Source of the DNA: Wurfbainia villosa
Taxonomy: Eukaryota > Streptophyta > Magnoliopsida > Zingiberales > Zingiberaceae
Direction: 5' to 3'
NCBI GenBank assembly: GCA_025175895.1
Contig: CM045988.1
Location: forward strand, 15,901,647-15,965,646
Length of the DNA stretch: 64,000 nucleotides
Part shown: in pieces, positions 10,591-20,625 of the stretch
Numbering within the stretch: the first letter of the stretch is position 1
Layout: every line of letters begins with the position of its first letter
Program-made: the position numbers and the translations under genes
The notes under the pieces: model-generated
Database searches by the model: none
Told to the model about the DNA's origin: nothing
What the model saw: the letters and a program-made list of their open reading frames with translations, nothing else

Positions 10591-11116
10591 GGGAAACCCA
10601 AGACATGACAAAACTGAAGGAAGCTCTTGAAAGCAAAGCGCAAAGGATGAACAAGTCGCGGACTCGGAGGGATCCTGGAGGCGCAAGGTTTAAGGAAGAG
10701 CTAGAAGGTTGAGTCTAGGTCTAGGGGGGTGAAATCAAGTATGAATTATTCATACTTGATGAGTATCAGTCGACTGATACGATGTATCAATTGACTGGTC
10801 AGGTGCTCAACTGAGTCAGGATGAAACTCGACGATCGACTACTTTGGCGAAGGATGATCGATGCGATCACCGACTACCAACGGGAAGTCGATCAAGTTAA
10901 ACACGGGCACATAATGGAGTCTCACTCGACTGCCGCCTATGATCACTCGACTGATCACTCCATCAGTCAATTGATGGAGGGATCAGTCGACTGATGAGAA
11001 TGCCATTGGAGGAAAAGACTCTGAATCCCATGAATCCTATTCGTGGTCCGTAACATTAATGATCCGATGCCGCATCACGACTTATGGTGCTCCAACGGGA
11101 AAATCAGCCTTCTCTC

Positions 11117-11125
11117 TATAAAAAG
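11117..11125 (+). promoter_or_regulatory. Likely TATA box of the A1 LTR
   Basis: TATAAAAAG lies in the middle of an imperfect inverted repeat (CAGCCTTCTCT ... AGAGGGCTG). A TATA box in the same setting occurs in the A2 LTRs. Transcription would start about 30 bases downstream. Confidence 0.65.
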
Positions 11126-11487
11126 AGGGCTGGTGGAGGTTTTTGAGGTTAATGTTTATTCTCTGATTATACTCTTAAGCCTCCCTGATTTTTCAAAGAT
11201 TTTTAGTGATTCTAAATCCCTTTCTCCTCTCTAAGCTTCATTTACATCTTTTGTAAGAAGAGGAGAAGTGTTGTAAAGGAAAGCTTCATAGTGGTATTGA
11301 TTAGGGTTGATCCACCTCAAGGATCACCGTGGAGTAGGAGCGCTATCTCCGAACCACGTAAAAGAATCGTGTTAGCATTGTTTTTCATTTGTGTTATTAT
11401 TATTTTTGTTGTACTTCGGCTAATATTTTTGTAGAGACGAAAAATAAGCTATTCACCCCCCCTCTAGCTTCAAATCGATCACCAACA

Positions 11488-12067
11488 GCCTTGCTTTGAA
11501 GGTCTCAACCTTCCCATCTATTCCTCTATTTCTTTTGTAGATTCACTTGCATCCAATGGTTTTTACACCATCAGGTGGTTCCACTAGCACCCAGACATGA
11601 TTTGAATCCATAGATTCAATCTCATTATTCATTACACTTTGCTAAGATGCTGCATCTATATCTTGGATTGCCTCGTCATATGTCCAGGGATCAGGTTCAT
11701 GTTCGCCAGGGACCAAATCAGAAGATTCTCCCAAGAACATGAATCTATCAGGCTGTCTAACAACCCTCCCACTATGACGAGGTATCTCTTGTATATCCTC
11801 TGTTACACACGGTGTAGTGACTTGTGGTATATCCTCTTGTACCGGTGGTACTAAAGAAGTGACTTCCCCTTTTAATTCCTCCAGAACAATTTTACTCTTG
11901 GGCTTGTGGCCTATAATATAATCTTCCTCTAGAAATCTGACATTCGTGCTAACGATCACCCTCTGATCTCTAGGACTATAAAATAGACCACCCTTCGTTC
12001 CTCTAGGATAGCCAATGAACATGCGTACTTCTGAACGAGGTTCCAACTTACCAGCATCTACCTTTAG
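11488..12067 (-). pseudogene. Element B1: RT N-terminus, hinge and integrase C-terminus, broken
   Basis: The minus-strand frame 11642-12046 reads FIGYPRGTKGGLFYSPRDQRV, an acidic hinge with RHSGRVVRQPDRFMFL and ending near DPWTYDEAIQD. Downstream, in broken frame, the RT start NHVWVLVEPPDGVKTIGCK is visible at about 11540-11610, including a TGG to TGA change. It matches B2 at 50240-50790. Sirevirus A1 cuts it at 11488 and Sirevirus A2 cuts it at 12067. Confidence 0.85.
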
Positions 12068-12514
12068 TGTTAGGGCAATCTCTTGCCGTGATATGGTTTT
12101 GATGGTGTGGCAAAGGGTTTAAGTTAGTTTGATATGTTGATGTGATATGTGCGTTGAAGTCGTGCAGGACTTAGTAATTCGCACATGGAGCCGTGGCGAG
12201 TTTCACATCTCATGACTCGTGCCTTGAGTCGGTGAAGGATAGCTTTGCGGAAGCCGTGCGCTTGGAGCATCCGAGGGACTGCCGGACGAGAAGCTTGGAG
12301 TGAAGTCGGAGGAAGTAGACTTCGAGGCAAGAGACGCGAAGGAGCATTGCAGAGCCGTGCGCCTGATGCTGCCGAGGGACGTGGCCGAGAACGAAGAGAA
12401 CTTCGAAGGCGAGGGACTCCGAGAAATGAGAGTGAGCGATTGTAACCCGGGGAAGGGTAGCTCTTAGGTGAAACTTGGCCATTTGGCCAAGTGTCGGATG
12501 GGTTTTCCCGACAC

Positions 12515-12545
12515 CAGTCGACTGCCATGTCATGGCAGTCGACTG
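12515..12545. repeat. 31-base palindrome in the A2 5' LTR
   Basis: The arms CAGTCGACTGCCATG (12515-12529) and CATGGCAGTCGACTG (12531-12545) are perfectly inverted around a single T. It lies about 310 bases upstream of the TATA box. The paired position in the 3' LTR (about 16850-16880) keeps the central CCATGTCATGG but has GATCGC-like sequence in place of both CAGTCGACTG units. Confidence 0.92.
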
Positions 12546-12854
12546 CTCTGAGTCGAGTGAGTTCGACTGGTATACGAGTCGGATTGTGGCGCGATCGGCG
12601 CGCCCATCGATGGGCGGTCATCGCCAAGACCATCGATCGGCAAGCGTGATCGATAGATAAGGGTTGACCAGACCATTCGTAATCGGGCGGTCGACTACGG
12701 AGCGTGATCGTGATGAGGTCCATCGATCGGCCAAGAGTTCCGATTGGACTACAGCGGTCGGGATCCGGCGTGTTCGGAGGCCGCGTTGTAGTGGCAGCGA
12801 TCGGCGCCAAGGCGCGGTCGTGATGGCGGCCAACGGGAAGAAGTTAGCCCTCTC

Positions 12855-12863
12855 TATAAAAAG
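12855..12863 (+). promoter_or_regulatory. Likely TATA box of the A2 5' LTR
   Basis: TATAAAAAG sits between the inverted arms CCCTCTC and GAGAGGG. The same sequence is at 17191-17199 in the 3' LTR. This would drive transcription of the gag RNA. Confidence 0.7.
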
Positions 12864-13265
12864 AGAGGGTGTGAGCCTTTGAGAGGCTAATGCTTAAGTT
12901 CCAAACAATCTTCCTAGTGCCCCACAAGCTCTAAACTCTTCTTACTTGTCTTTACTTCAATCCTATTGTAAGAAGAGTGATCTTGGTTGTAAAGGTTACC
13001 TCCACCTAGCTTTGTGCAAAGGAGAGACCGATAGTGATTGGTTTTGGCGGAGTGATTCACCGTGGATTTAATCGGACCGTGGATTAGCGGCGTAGCCGTG
13101 AACCACGTTATATCTCGTTGTTTGTTTTGATTTTTTATATTTTGCTTGTCTTTACTTATTGTTTTATTTTCCGTTTGCGCTAACGTTTTGTAGACGAGCA
13201 ATTTACGACGTCCAACGTACGAGGGCTATTCACCCCCCTCTAGCCGCCATATCGATCCCTACAAG

Positions 13266-13278
13266 TGGTATCGAGCCG
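13266..13278 (+). other. Primer-binding site of A2
   Basis: GTGGTATCGAGCC lies two bases after the LTR end. It is the tRNA-Met-type site TGGTATCAGAGCC with the CAG reduced to CG. Confidence 0.85.
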
Positions 13279-13326
13279 AGGTTGCTTGTCACCGGACTAA
13301 CCGCCCGCAACAAGCCCTACATCAAA

Positions 13327-15057
13327 ATGGCCGGCTCCAACATCCATCCTCCGAGTTTGAAGGAGAATTTGCTTAGTGGAAGAAGCGAATGGAGGTATTT
13401 TTCGAAACGGATTTTGATATAATGATTACAATGGAATCCGGTTTCGTTTTGCCTAGGGATGAAGAAGGGAAGCCAATAGAGAAATCTAGGTGGACCAAGA
13501 GGCAAAGAGAGGAGCACCTTGCAAACTCCAAAGCCAGGGCACCATCTCTACAATGTGCTCCCCAACAAGAAATCAACCGAATAGGAGAATGCCTAAGCGC
13601 CAAGGAGATGTGGGAGAAGCTAATTGAGCTTCATGAAGGCACATCCGAGGCCAAGCTAGCAAGGAGAGACCTCCTCCGCTCCCAATTATCAAATATAAAA
13701 CTAGAAAAGGGGGAAATGGTAACCTCACTACACTCTAGGTTTAAAGAAATTTTAATTGGGCTAACAAGTGTAGGTGAGAAGCTATCAAACCGGATATGGT
13801 AATGAAGGCCATAGATGCCTTTCCCGGTCCTCAAAGTGGAGCTCCATGGTGGACTCATTCTATATCTCAAAGAATTTAGAAGTGAGCACCTTGGAGGAGT
13901 TCTTCTCAACAATGGAACTCCACGAAACTAGGCTTGAGGGAATACAAGAGGAGCCTAAAATTCAACCCTCAAGAGGAGTAGCATTATTGGCAAGTAAAGG
14001 GAAGAAGAAGATGGAAATCCCCTCCTCCTCCGATGACGAAGCGTCTTCCTCCTCCTCCATGGATAGCACCGAAGAAGCCTATATGGTAAGGAGGGTAAGA
14101 CGTGCATTTAAGAATTTTAGATTTGATAAATCTAATGATAGGATGAGAAGACCAAGGGGGAAGGTCATATGCTATAATTGCCAAGGAGAAGGGCACATAA
14201 GGGACAATTGTCCTCTCCTAAACAAGAGCAAGGAAGAAAGGAAAAAGAAAGAAGAAAAGAAGAAGAAAAAGGGGAGCAAGAAAAAGAAGGAAGAGGAGAA
14301 GAAAACAAAGGAGAAGGGAAAGGCTAAGGCTCTCAAGGCAAGGACTTGGGATGACCCATCCTCATCCTCCTCATCATCATCGGATGAGGAGAATGCTTTT
14401 GTCACCAATTTGGCCTTGATGGCCTTTGATGACTTGGATTGCTCTTCATCCGAAAATGAAGAATCAAGCTCAAGTGGGGAAAGCTCAAGTGAAGGGGGAG
14501 CTTCCACATCCTCATCATCCGAAGAAGAAGAGGACATGGAAACTATGGTAACCATTCTCTCACCTAGTAAAATAGTGTCTATGATTTCTAGCTTAACTAA
14601 GGATTTATTTAGGGCAAAGAAGAAAAATAAATGCATGCTTGAACAAATTAAGGAATTAGAACAAAAATTAGAAAAGACATGCTTAAATGATAATATTTCT
14701 TCTAGCTTAAATGATGATGCATGCTCACATGATTATATGCCTTTGGATGTTAATGATGCATGCATAGAGGAAAATAGGGCATTAAGGGAAAAGGTAGATT
14801 ACTTAACCAAAGCCCTAGAGAAATTCACAATTGGCTCCAACACATTGAACATGATCTTAGTGAGCCAAAGAGCTAGTTTTAACAAGAAAGGCCTAGGATA
14901 CAAAGAAAAGAAAAATGAAAAGGCCTATAAATGCCTAATAGCTAGGGGACAAGATAAAAAGAAAGCAATAGCTAGAAAATGGATCCCCAAGGAATATTTA
15001 GTGAACCCAATAGGAAAGAATCTATTTTGGGTTCCAAAATCCATCCTTAAGGGTTAG
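13327..15057 (+). pseudogene. A2 gag, frameshifted as written
   Basis: The start MAGSNIHPPS is followed by a frame break near 13360-13390. The open frame at 13389-13802 carries the gag UBN2-like capsid domain (PIEKSRWTKRQREEH, CLSAKEMWEKLIELHEGT, EKGEMVTSLHSRFKEIL). After a second break near 13790, the frame 13774-15057 carries one CCHC zinc knuckle (CYNCQGEGHIRDNC), long Lys/Glu and Ser/Glu stretches, a predicted coiled coil (LEQIKELEQKLEK, NRALREKVDYLTKALEKF), the Sirevirus-type block SQRASFNKKGLGY, and the C-terminus IPKEYLVNP...FWVPKSILKG followed by a stop. Gag forms the virus-like particle and binds element RNA. The antisense frame at 14172-14636 is a shadow of its acidic stretch. Confidence 0.88.
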
Positions 15058-16416
15058 AATAACCCTAGGGTAGTCAACCATATGAACTTGACCTATATCA
15101 TATTTTGGTTGACTTAGGATGATGGGACAACATTTTTTAGATAGTGTTGGGTGATGATAACGTGCCCATAAATAGGTAATAATGCTTAAATCATGATGAT
15201 TGATGTAATTCCTATGTATGTCTTAAATCATGATTTATGATTTTGATATTTGGCATGTTATCACTAGAAATAGGTTTAAATCATGCTTTAGGTGATAATT
15301 TGTTTATTATCATCGTATAATACCTAATGCATGACTATTATTTGATGGATACATGAGTTTCATGATCATAATGTAGAATTCATTCATATATGTCATTATG
15401 ATCATGTAGGATGTTAGGTTGATACTTAACCATGATAGAATTGCATGAATATATGGGTTAAGTATATACAAATACCCCCTAGGATACATCTCACACTCAC
15501 TATAGGCTAACTTGATTGAAAACTTAGCATTGGTGAGATATTAGGATGATACAAATGTCCACTAATGCCTATGGCATTTAGATGGTCATTTAAAGTATCA
15601 AAATAGCAATAATAGACCAATCATGGGGAAGGCTTATGTTTAATTCATAGACATATTGCCCAAAGATCATGGTTGGATATTTCATATGTTTTCAAAACAA
15701 TTTCTTACCTTAAAATACATATATTCATGTTTTGAAACAATTGGATGCAAAACTAGGTAGCTAACTTGATACTAGAATGATCAAAAACCTAGTGGTTTTT
15801 AGAAGTTTTGGATTTTTGGCAAAAACAAGAAAATATAATGAGTTTTCATGAAAAACTATTTTTCATTGATAGATATACTTAATAGAAATATGTTCCCCAA
15901 ATTTCATGATTTTTAGAATTTTCTGGAATTTATAATGCATTTCTGAAATTCGTCCAGAAAATCAGAAATTTAGATTCCTTTGTGCCAGTCGACTGCCATA
16001 CTGATAGCAGTCGACTGGTGGCCTGTAAATCAGAATATTGAAGGCCGAATTCAGTTTGTAAACCTCCTACAAGTGGTAGAAATATACTTGATGCCATCAA
16101 CAAATGGTACCCAATTTTTAAATCAACTTGACATATTTTTCCCTCCATTATACTTGATGCCATGAGCTTATAACTTAGTGTTAATCTTTTTGATGGTGTC
16201 AAAGGGGGAGAAATAAGTATGTTTAAGTTAATCACTTTAGGGGGAGAAATATATTGTAGGGGGAGAAATATATGATAGGGGGAGAAAATTTGCATGGAGA
16301 GTTTCATGGATTAAGGGGGAGTTGCATGTTGCTATATCATGTTTATCTTTACATGCTTTCTTACCTTAGAATTTATATCAAATGTTTTTACCTAACTTAA
16401 ACGGATTGCCACACAT
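15058..16416 (+). other. A2 non-coding region between gag and the polypurine tract
   Basis: The gag stop is followed directly by AT-rich DNA with no pol-like translation in any frame. It holds the hairpin at 15985-16018 and a run of purine tracts from 16201. Its last part resembles the post-pol region of A1. The pol genes are absent and no remnant is visible. Confidence 0.8.
15985..16018. repeat. Hairpin of two CAGTCGACTG palindromes in A2
   Basis: CCAGTCGACTGC (15985-15996) and GCAGTCGACTGG (16007-16018) are perfect inverted repeats with a 10-base loop. It lies about 430 bases before the polypurine tract, the same place as in A1. Confidence 0.9.
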
Positions 16417-16431
16417 CAAAAAGGGGGAGAT
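16201..16431 (+). repeat. Multiple polypurine tract of A2
   Basis: GGGGGAG tracts occur near 16204, 16240, 16259, 16278, 16315 and 16424. The last (AAAAAGGGGGAGAT) adjoins the 3' LTR and is the main plus-strand primer. Multiple tracts upstream of the 3' LTR are a known Sirevirus trait. Confidence 0.88.
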
Positions 16432-17600
16432 TGTTAGGGCAATCTCTTGCCGTGATATGGTTTTGATGGTGTGGCAAAGGGTTTAAGTTAGTTTGATATG
16501 TTGATGTGATATGTGCGCGTTGAAGTCGCGGGCAGACTTAGTAATTCGCACATGGAGCCGTGGCGAAGTTTCACATCTCATGACTCGTGCCTTGAGTCGG
16601 TGAAGGATAGCTTGCGGCCGTGCGCTTGGAGCATCCGAGGGACCGCGACGAGAAGCATGGAGTGAAGCGAGGAAGTAGACTTCGAGGCAAGAGACGAAGG
16701 GAGCATTGCAGCCGCGGCGCTGATCGCCGAGGGATGTGGCCGTGAACGAAGAGAACTTCGGCGAGGACTCGAGAAATGAGAGTGAGCGATTGTAACCGGG
16801 AAGGGTAGCTCTTAGGTGAAACTTGGCCAAGTCGGATGGGTTTTCTCGACACCCGATCGCCATGTCATGGCTGATCGCTTCCGAGTCCGAGTGAGTTCGA
16901 CCGGTATACGATCGATCGGATTGCGTGGCGTGATCGAGCCATACGTGGGCGCCGATCGCCGATCACCGATCGATCAAGGCGCAAGGATCGGTGATAGATA
17001 AGGGTTCGACCACGAAGCGTAGCCGATCGGGAGCGATCGACTACGCGTGAGGCATCGATCGACCGCCAAGAGTTCCGTTGGACTACGCGGTCGGGATCCG
17101 ACGTGTTCGGAGGCCGTTGTAGGACGGCAATGATCGCCAAGGGCGGCAATGATCGGTGATGGCGGCAAACGGGAAGAAGTTAGCCCTCTCTATAAAAAGA
17201 GAGGGTGTGAGCCTTTGAGAGGCTAATGCTCATACTCCAAACAATCTTCCTAGTGCCCCACAAGCTCTAAACTCTTCTTACTTGTCTTTACTTCAATCCT
17301 ATTGTAAGAAGAGTGATCTTGGTTGTAAAGGTTACCTCCACCTAGCTTTGTGCAAAGGAGAGACCGATAGTGATTGGTTTTGGCAAAGTGATTCACCGTG
17401 GACGAATCGGACCGTGGATTAGCGGCGTAGCCGTGAACCACGTTATATCTCGGTGTTTGTATTGCTTGTTTATATTTTGCTTGTCTTTACTTATAGTTGT
17501 ATATTCCGCTTGCGCTAACGTTTTGTAGACGAGCAATTTACGACGTCCAACGTACGAGGGCTATTCACCCCCCTCTAGCCGGCCATATCGATCCCCTACA
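16432..17600 (+). mobile_element. 3' LTR of A2
   Basis: It runs from TGTTAGGGCAATC to GATCCCCTACA and is followed by TTTAG. Compared with the 5' LTR it lacks short pieces at CTG, CAG and CCGG words (for example GGGACTGCCGGACG against GGGACCGCGACG), while stretches free of these words are nearly identical. Confidence 0.93.
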
Positions 17601-18319
17601 TTTAGCACATGTGCTGGACTCCCCCATATCCGAATATGTCTTAGACTAGGCTTTCGCCTAGTCCATAATTCTGTGGGAGTAGAAGGCACTGATTTAGATG
17701 GAACTAAGTTCAGAATGTACACTGCCGTATCTAGAGCATATCCCCAAAACGAATCTGGCAACTCAGAATAACTCATCATCGATCTAACCATCTCCATTAG
17801 AGTCCTATTCCTTCGCTCTGCTACACCATTCTGCTAGGGTGTGCCAGGTGCAGTCAATTGGGATTGAATCCCAGCCTCTGATAGGTAATTCCTAAACTCT
17901 CCCAAGAGGTACTTACCATCATGATCAGATAGTAGTGTCTTGATTCTTTTACCTTGACGTTTCTCCACATCAACCTTGAATTCTTTGAACTTGTCAAAGC
18001 ATTCAGACTTGCAGCGCATCAGGTAAATGTATACATATCTCGAGTAATCGTCTATAAAAGAGACGAAATACTCGAAACCACCTCTAGCCTGGATAGACAT
18101 AGGACCACACAAATCAGAATGAACCAATTCTAACACATCTTTGGCTCTATACCCCTTGGCCTTAAAAGGCCTCTTGGTCATTTTACCCTCCAAGCAAGAT
18201 TCACAAGTTGGGAAATCCTCCACCATTAATGAACCCAGAGGTCCATCAGCTATCAACCTTTGAATTCTGCTTAGGTTAATATGACCAAGCCTATGATGCC
18301 AAAGATATGTTTGGTTCAT
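17601..18319 (-). pseudogene. Element B1: integrase and pre-integrase domain, broken
   Basis: The frame 17834-18319 holds the pre-integrase WHHRLGHINLSRIQRL...CESCLEGKMTKRPF and the integrase core with catalytic acids in VHSDLCGP and LLSDHDGKY (the second usually reads SDxGGEY). The frame at 17561-17797 continues with MEMVRSMMSYSELPDSFWGYAL and ends where A2 interrupts at 17600. The region with the catalytic glutamate (about 17800-17830) reads in broken frame with a stop where B2 has KQNGVAERRNRT. A2 was inserted about 60 residues after that glutamate. Confidence 0.88.
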
Positions 18320-18328
18320 CTTCGAAGG

Positions 18329-19569
18329 TTATTTTCTCTTATTAGAAGATGAGTTATTAATTTCAATTTGCATCGTGGGATCTTTTGGTTCAAGTGTGTC
18401 CAAATTTTCTATCAATGTACCAGAACAGATAATGTCCCTATTCCTTTTTATAACAACTTTGTCATTGAAAGAAATAGAATATCCATCCATAAACAATTTA
18501 GAAACCGAAATTAAATTCTTTCTAAATAAAGGTGCATAAAGGCAATTCTTAATAACAAAAAGTTTATTTTTCTCAAAAGATAAATGAACATCCCCCACTA
18601 CAACAGCCGCTACCTTCGTGGCATCGCCCAAGTACATGGTAATCTCCCCCTCAGCTAGTCGTCTGGTTTCCTGGAACCCCTGTAAAGTATTGCAGACATG
18701 ATCAGTGGCTCCCATATCTACACACCAGGTGCCGGTAGATAACACCGCTAAACATGTTTCAACGACTTGACCAAAAGATATACCTTTGTTCTTGCGGTTG
18801 GGGCAGTCCTTCTTCCAGTGTCCAGTCTGCTTACAAGTGAAGCACTTGCCTTTCGGCTTCTTCACTCCTCCCTTAGTACCTCCCACCGCCTTCGTCCCAG
18901 TTTGTTTCTTCTTCTTCTTGCCTTTCTGCTTAGAAGTAGAAACCTTTTGGGTCACCATGGCATGTGCCTGAGCACTCTGACGAAATAGCCCTTCTACAGC
19001 TTGGAGTTCTGTCAGAAGTTTTGCCAATGAATACAACCTCTTGTTCATGTTGTAGTTCAAATGAAACTGCTCAAAACTCCTAGGTAGAGATTGGAGTATG
19101 ATATCGACCTAGGTTTCCCCATCGATCTAAGATCCAAGGACATCCAGCTCATTCAAATAAGTCATCATCTTGAGAACATGATCCCTCACGGGTGTTCCCT
19201 CGATCATGGTGGTCGTCATCAAGTTCCTCATGGCTTCCTTCCTCGTAGCCCGATTCTGGTGTTAGAAAAGATCTTTGAGATTGAGCATCATGTCATAAGC
19301 TGTGGGCATGGCTTGATGCTGATGTTGCAGTACATTTGACATAGATGTCAAAATGTAACACCGCGCCATCTCATCGGCCTTGATCTACTTCTTATAACTC
19401 TCTTTATCTTTTTCACCAGAATCATCTGCAGGCTTTGGAGGGCACTCTTCGAGGAGTACATATTTGTATTCCTCAGTAGTCAAGACAATGTCTAGATTCC
19501 TCATCCAATCAACATAGGTGGGTCCAGTAAGTTTGTTCTCTTCAGATTACGAAGTGGTTTGAAAGTCAT
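18329..19569 (-). pseudogene. Element B1: gag and protease, broken
   Basis: The gag start codon is probably at 19569 (MTFKPL). The N-terminal half is disrupted by several stops. The 243-residue segment 18329-19060 keeps FHLNYNMNKRLYSLAKLLTELQ, a basic linker, the zinc knuckle CFTCKQTGHWKKDC and the protease. The active site reads WCVDMGATDHVCN, so the usual D-S/T-G has become D-M-G, which should abolish activity. B2 is lost at this point by other mutations. The tail ENDING near NNSSSNKRK leads into the pre-integrase domain. Confidence 0.85.
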
Positions 19570-20625
19570 TTTGAAAGAAAACCTAAGAATCACATAAATC
19601 AAAACATTAGATTTCAAAAAATTATTGATTCCTCAAACAATAAAATTTTAAAATCAACCAACACCTCAAAACACCGAGAATATTGTATGCCATGATAGTG
19701 TGGACGTATACGAATTCTACATTTGTAAGAGGAGGTTTTACCCATTAATTTTACTATCTTGTCAACCTAACTTTTTGGCAAGTAAAATTAATAGTTGGTT
19801 CTTCTTTGGCCCTACAAATAAAAGCAGTGACTCCGATGGGGAGGATACTTATATTTGTATCTAAGTGTTAACCATTACTCGGTACCAAGGAAATTATCTC
19901 CGATTATGTGCCTTAGATGGGAAGTGTACACGCTCCTTAATAACTCCCAATAACCATATTTGACCTTGTGATCCGCAAACAAACTCATCCGATGGGGAGG
20001 AAGGCACTCAGAGCCGACGCGCAAGTTTGTTTGCATCACTTGTCAAATCGTAATGGAGGCCGTGGGAATTTATAAAAATTTCCCTCTCCCACTTAGTAAT
20101 TTGAAATTGAGGAATTTTCCTAGCCTACGACATGCATATCAAACAAAAAGCAATAAATATGAAAAATAAATTATTTTCCAACTATTATGGCTTTTGTCTT
20201 CAATATGTCTCCCGTCGCATCGCCTTCTCGTCCGCTCCTCCTACGCCATGTACGAGCCATCCGGAGATCCGAGCCGAGACTAAAATCTATTTTAATTTAC
20301 ATCCATCGATCCTATACTCCACGAGGGAGTGTACATGAAATCTAGATCGAAAGTAAACTAAAATAAAAAGAGTGGCTAAACAATGTCGTATCTAATTTAC
20401 AAAAAAAATTAAATACTAGCCTCGTCAACCCCGAGGATTCAACAAAATATACACATACAATCACATACACACATATGGCCATAATAGTCGGATCTTATGC
20501 CTACAACCAAAGAGTTAACCTACGCATATCCTACTATTATCCGACACATATAATATATGAAAAGTGCATAAAAATTAACCGAATCCTAAACACACAAAAT
20601 CGGAAACCTTGGCTCTGATACCATT
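19570..20625 (-). other. B1 5' leader and primer-binding site
   Basis: About 1 kb of non-coding leader is collinear with B2 52797-53850. It contains two copies of a CCGATGGGGAGGA word (near 19830 and 19990). The primer site is the plus-strand word CTCTGATACCA at 20613-20623, the complement of TGGTATCAGAG. Confidence 0.8.

Larger units (their letters stand above)
7872..11487 (+). mobile_element. Sirevirus A1, 3' half (plus strand)
   Basis: The fragment runs from inside the RT gene to the end of the 3' LTR: RT, RNase H, about 1 kb of non-coding DNA with repeated purine tracts and a hairpin, then a 1,220-base LTR. The TGTTGGTG...CACCAACA ends, repeated GGGGGAG tracts and LTR palindromes place it with the plant Sireviruses. 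Its 5' half is outside the window beyond element H. It is the only Sirevirus here that retains pol and is a possible helper type for the gag-only elements. Confidence 0.85.
10268..11487 (+). mobile_element. 3' LTR of Sirevirus A1
   Basis: It starts TGTTGGTGCAAC and ends GATCACCAACA. It contains an array of GTCCAAGCATG/TTGGCGGCATAAG units (about 10380-10580), several CAGTCGACTG-type palindromes (10765-10995) and a TATA box at 11117. It ends inside the RT-hinge coding region of B1. The next five bases GCCTT (11488-11492) would be the target-site copy; the partner copy is outside the window. Confidence 0.9.
12068..13263 (+). mobile_element. 5' LTR of A2
   Basis: It runs from TGTTAGGGCAATC to GATCCCTACA. 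It contains a 31-base near-perfect palindrome (12515-12545) and a TATA box at 12855. The 228-residue minus-strand open frame across 12124-12810 is LTR sequence, broken in the partner LTR. Confidence 0.93.
12068..17600 (+). mobile_element. Gag-only Sirevirus A2, complete with TSD TTTAG
   Basis: The element is 5,533 bases with LTRs of 1,196 and 1,169 bases and target-site copies TTTAG at 12063-12067 and 17601-17605. The unoccupied paralogous site is readable in B2 near 50818-50830 (GCCTTTAGCACATGTG). It contains a primer site, gag (13327-15057), about 1.36 kb of non-coding DNA with a hairpin and a multiple polypurine tract, and no protease, integrase, RT or RNase H. It is non-autonomous and would need pol proteins from another element. 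Confidence 0.93.

Noticed and set aside
12124..12810. 228-codon minus-strand open frame
   Set aside because: It lies entirely within the A2 5' LTR, its frame is broken in the paired 3' LTR, and its composition (Arg, Ser, Pro-rich) reflects GC-rich LTR sequence.
14172..14636. 154-codon minus-strand frame with a phenylalanine-rich hydrophobic tail
   Set aside because: It is antisense to the Lys/Glu-rich part of A2 gag, where AAG/GAA codons read as CTT/TTC. It is not a membrane protein gene.
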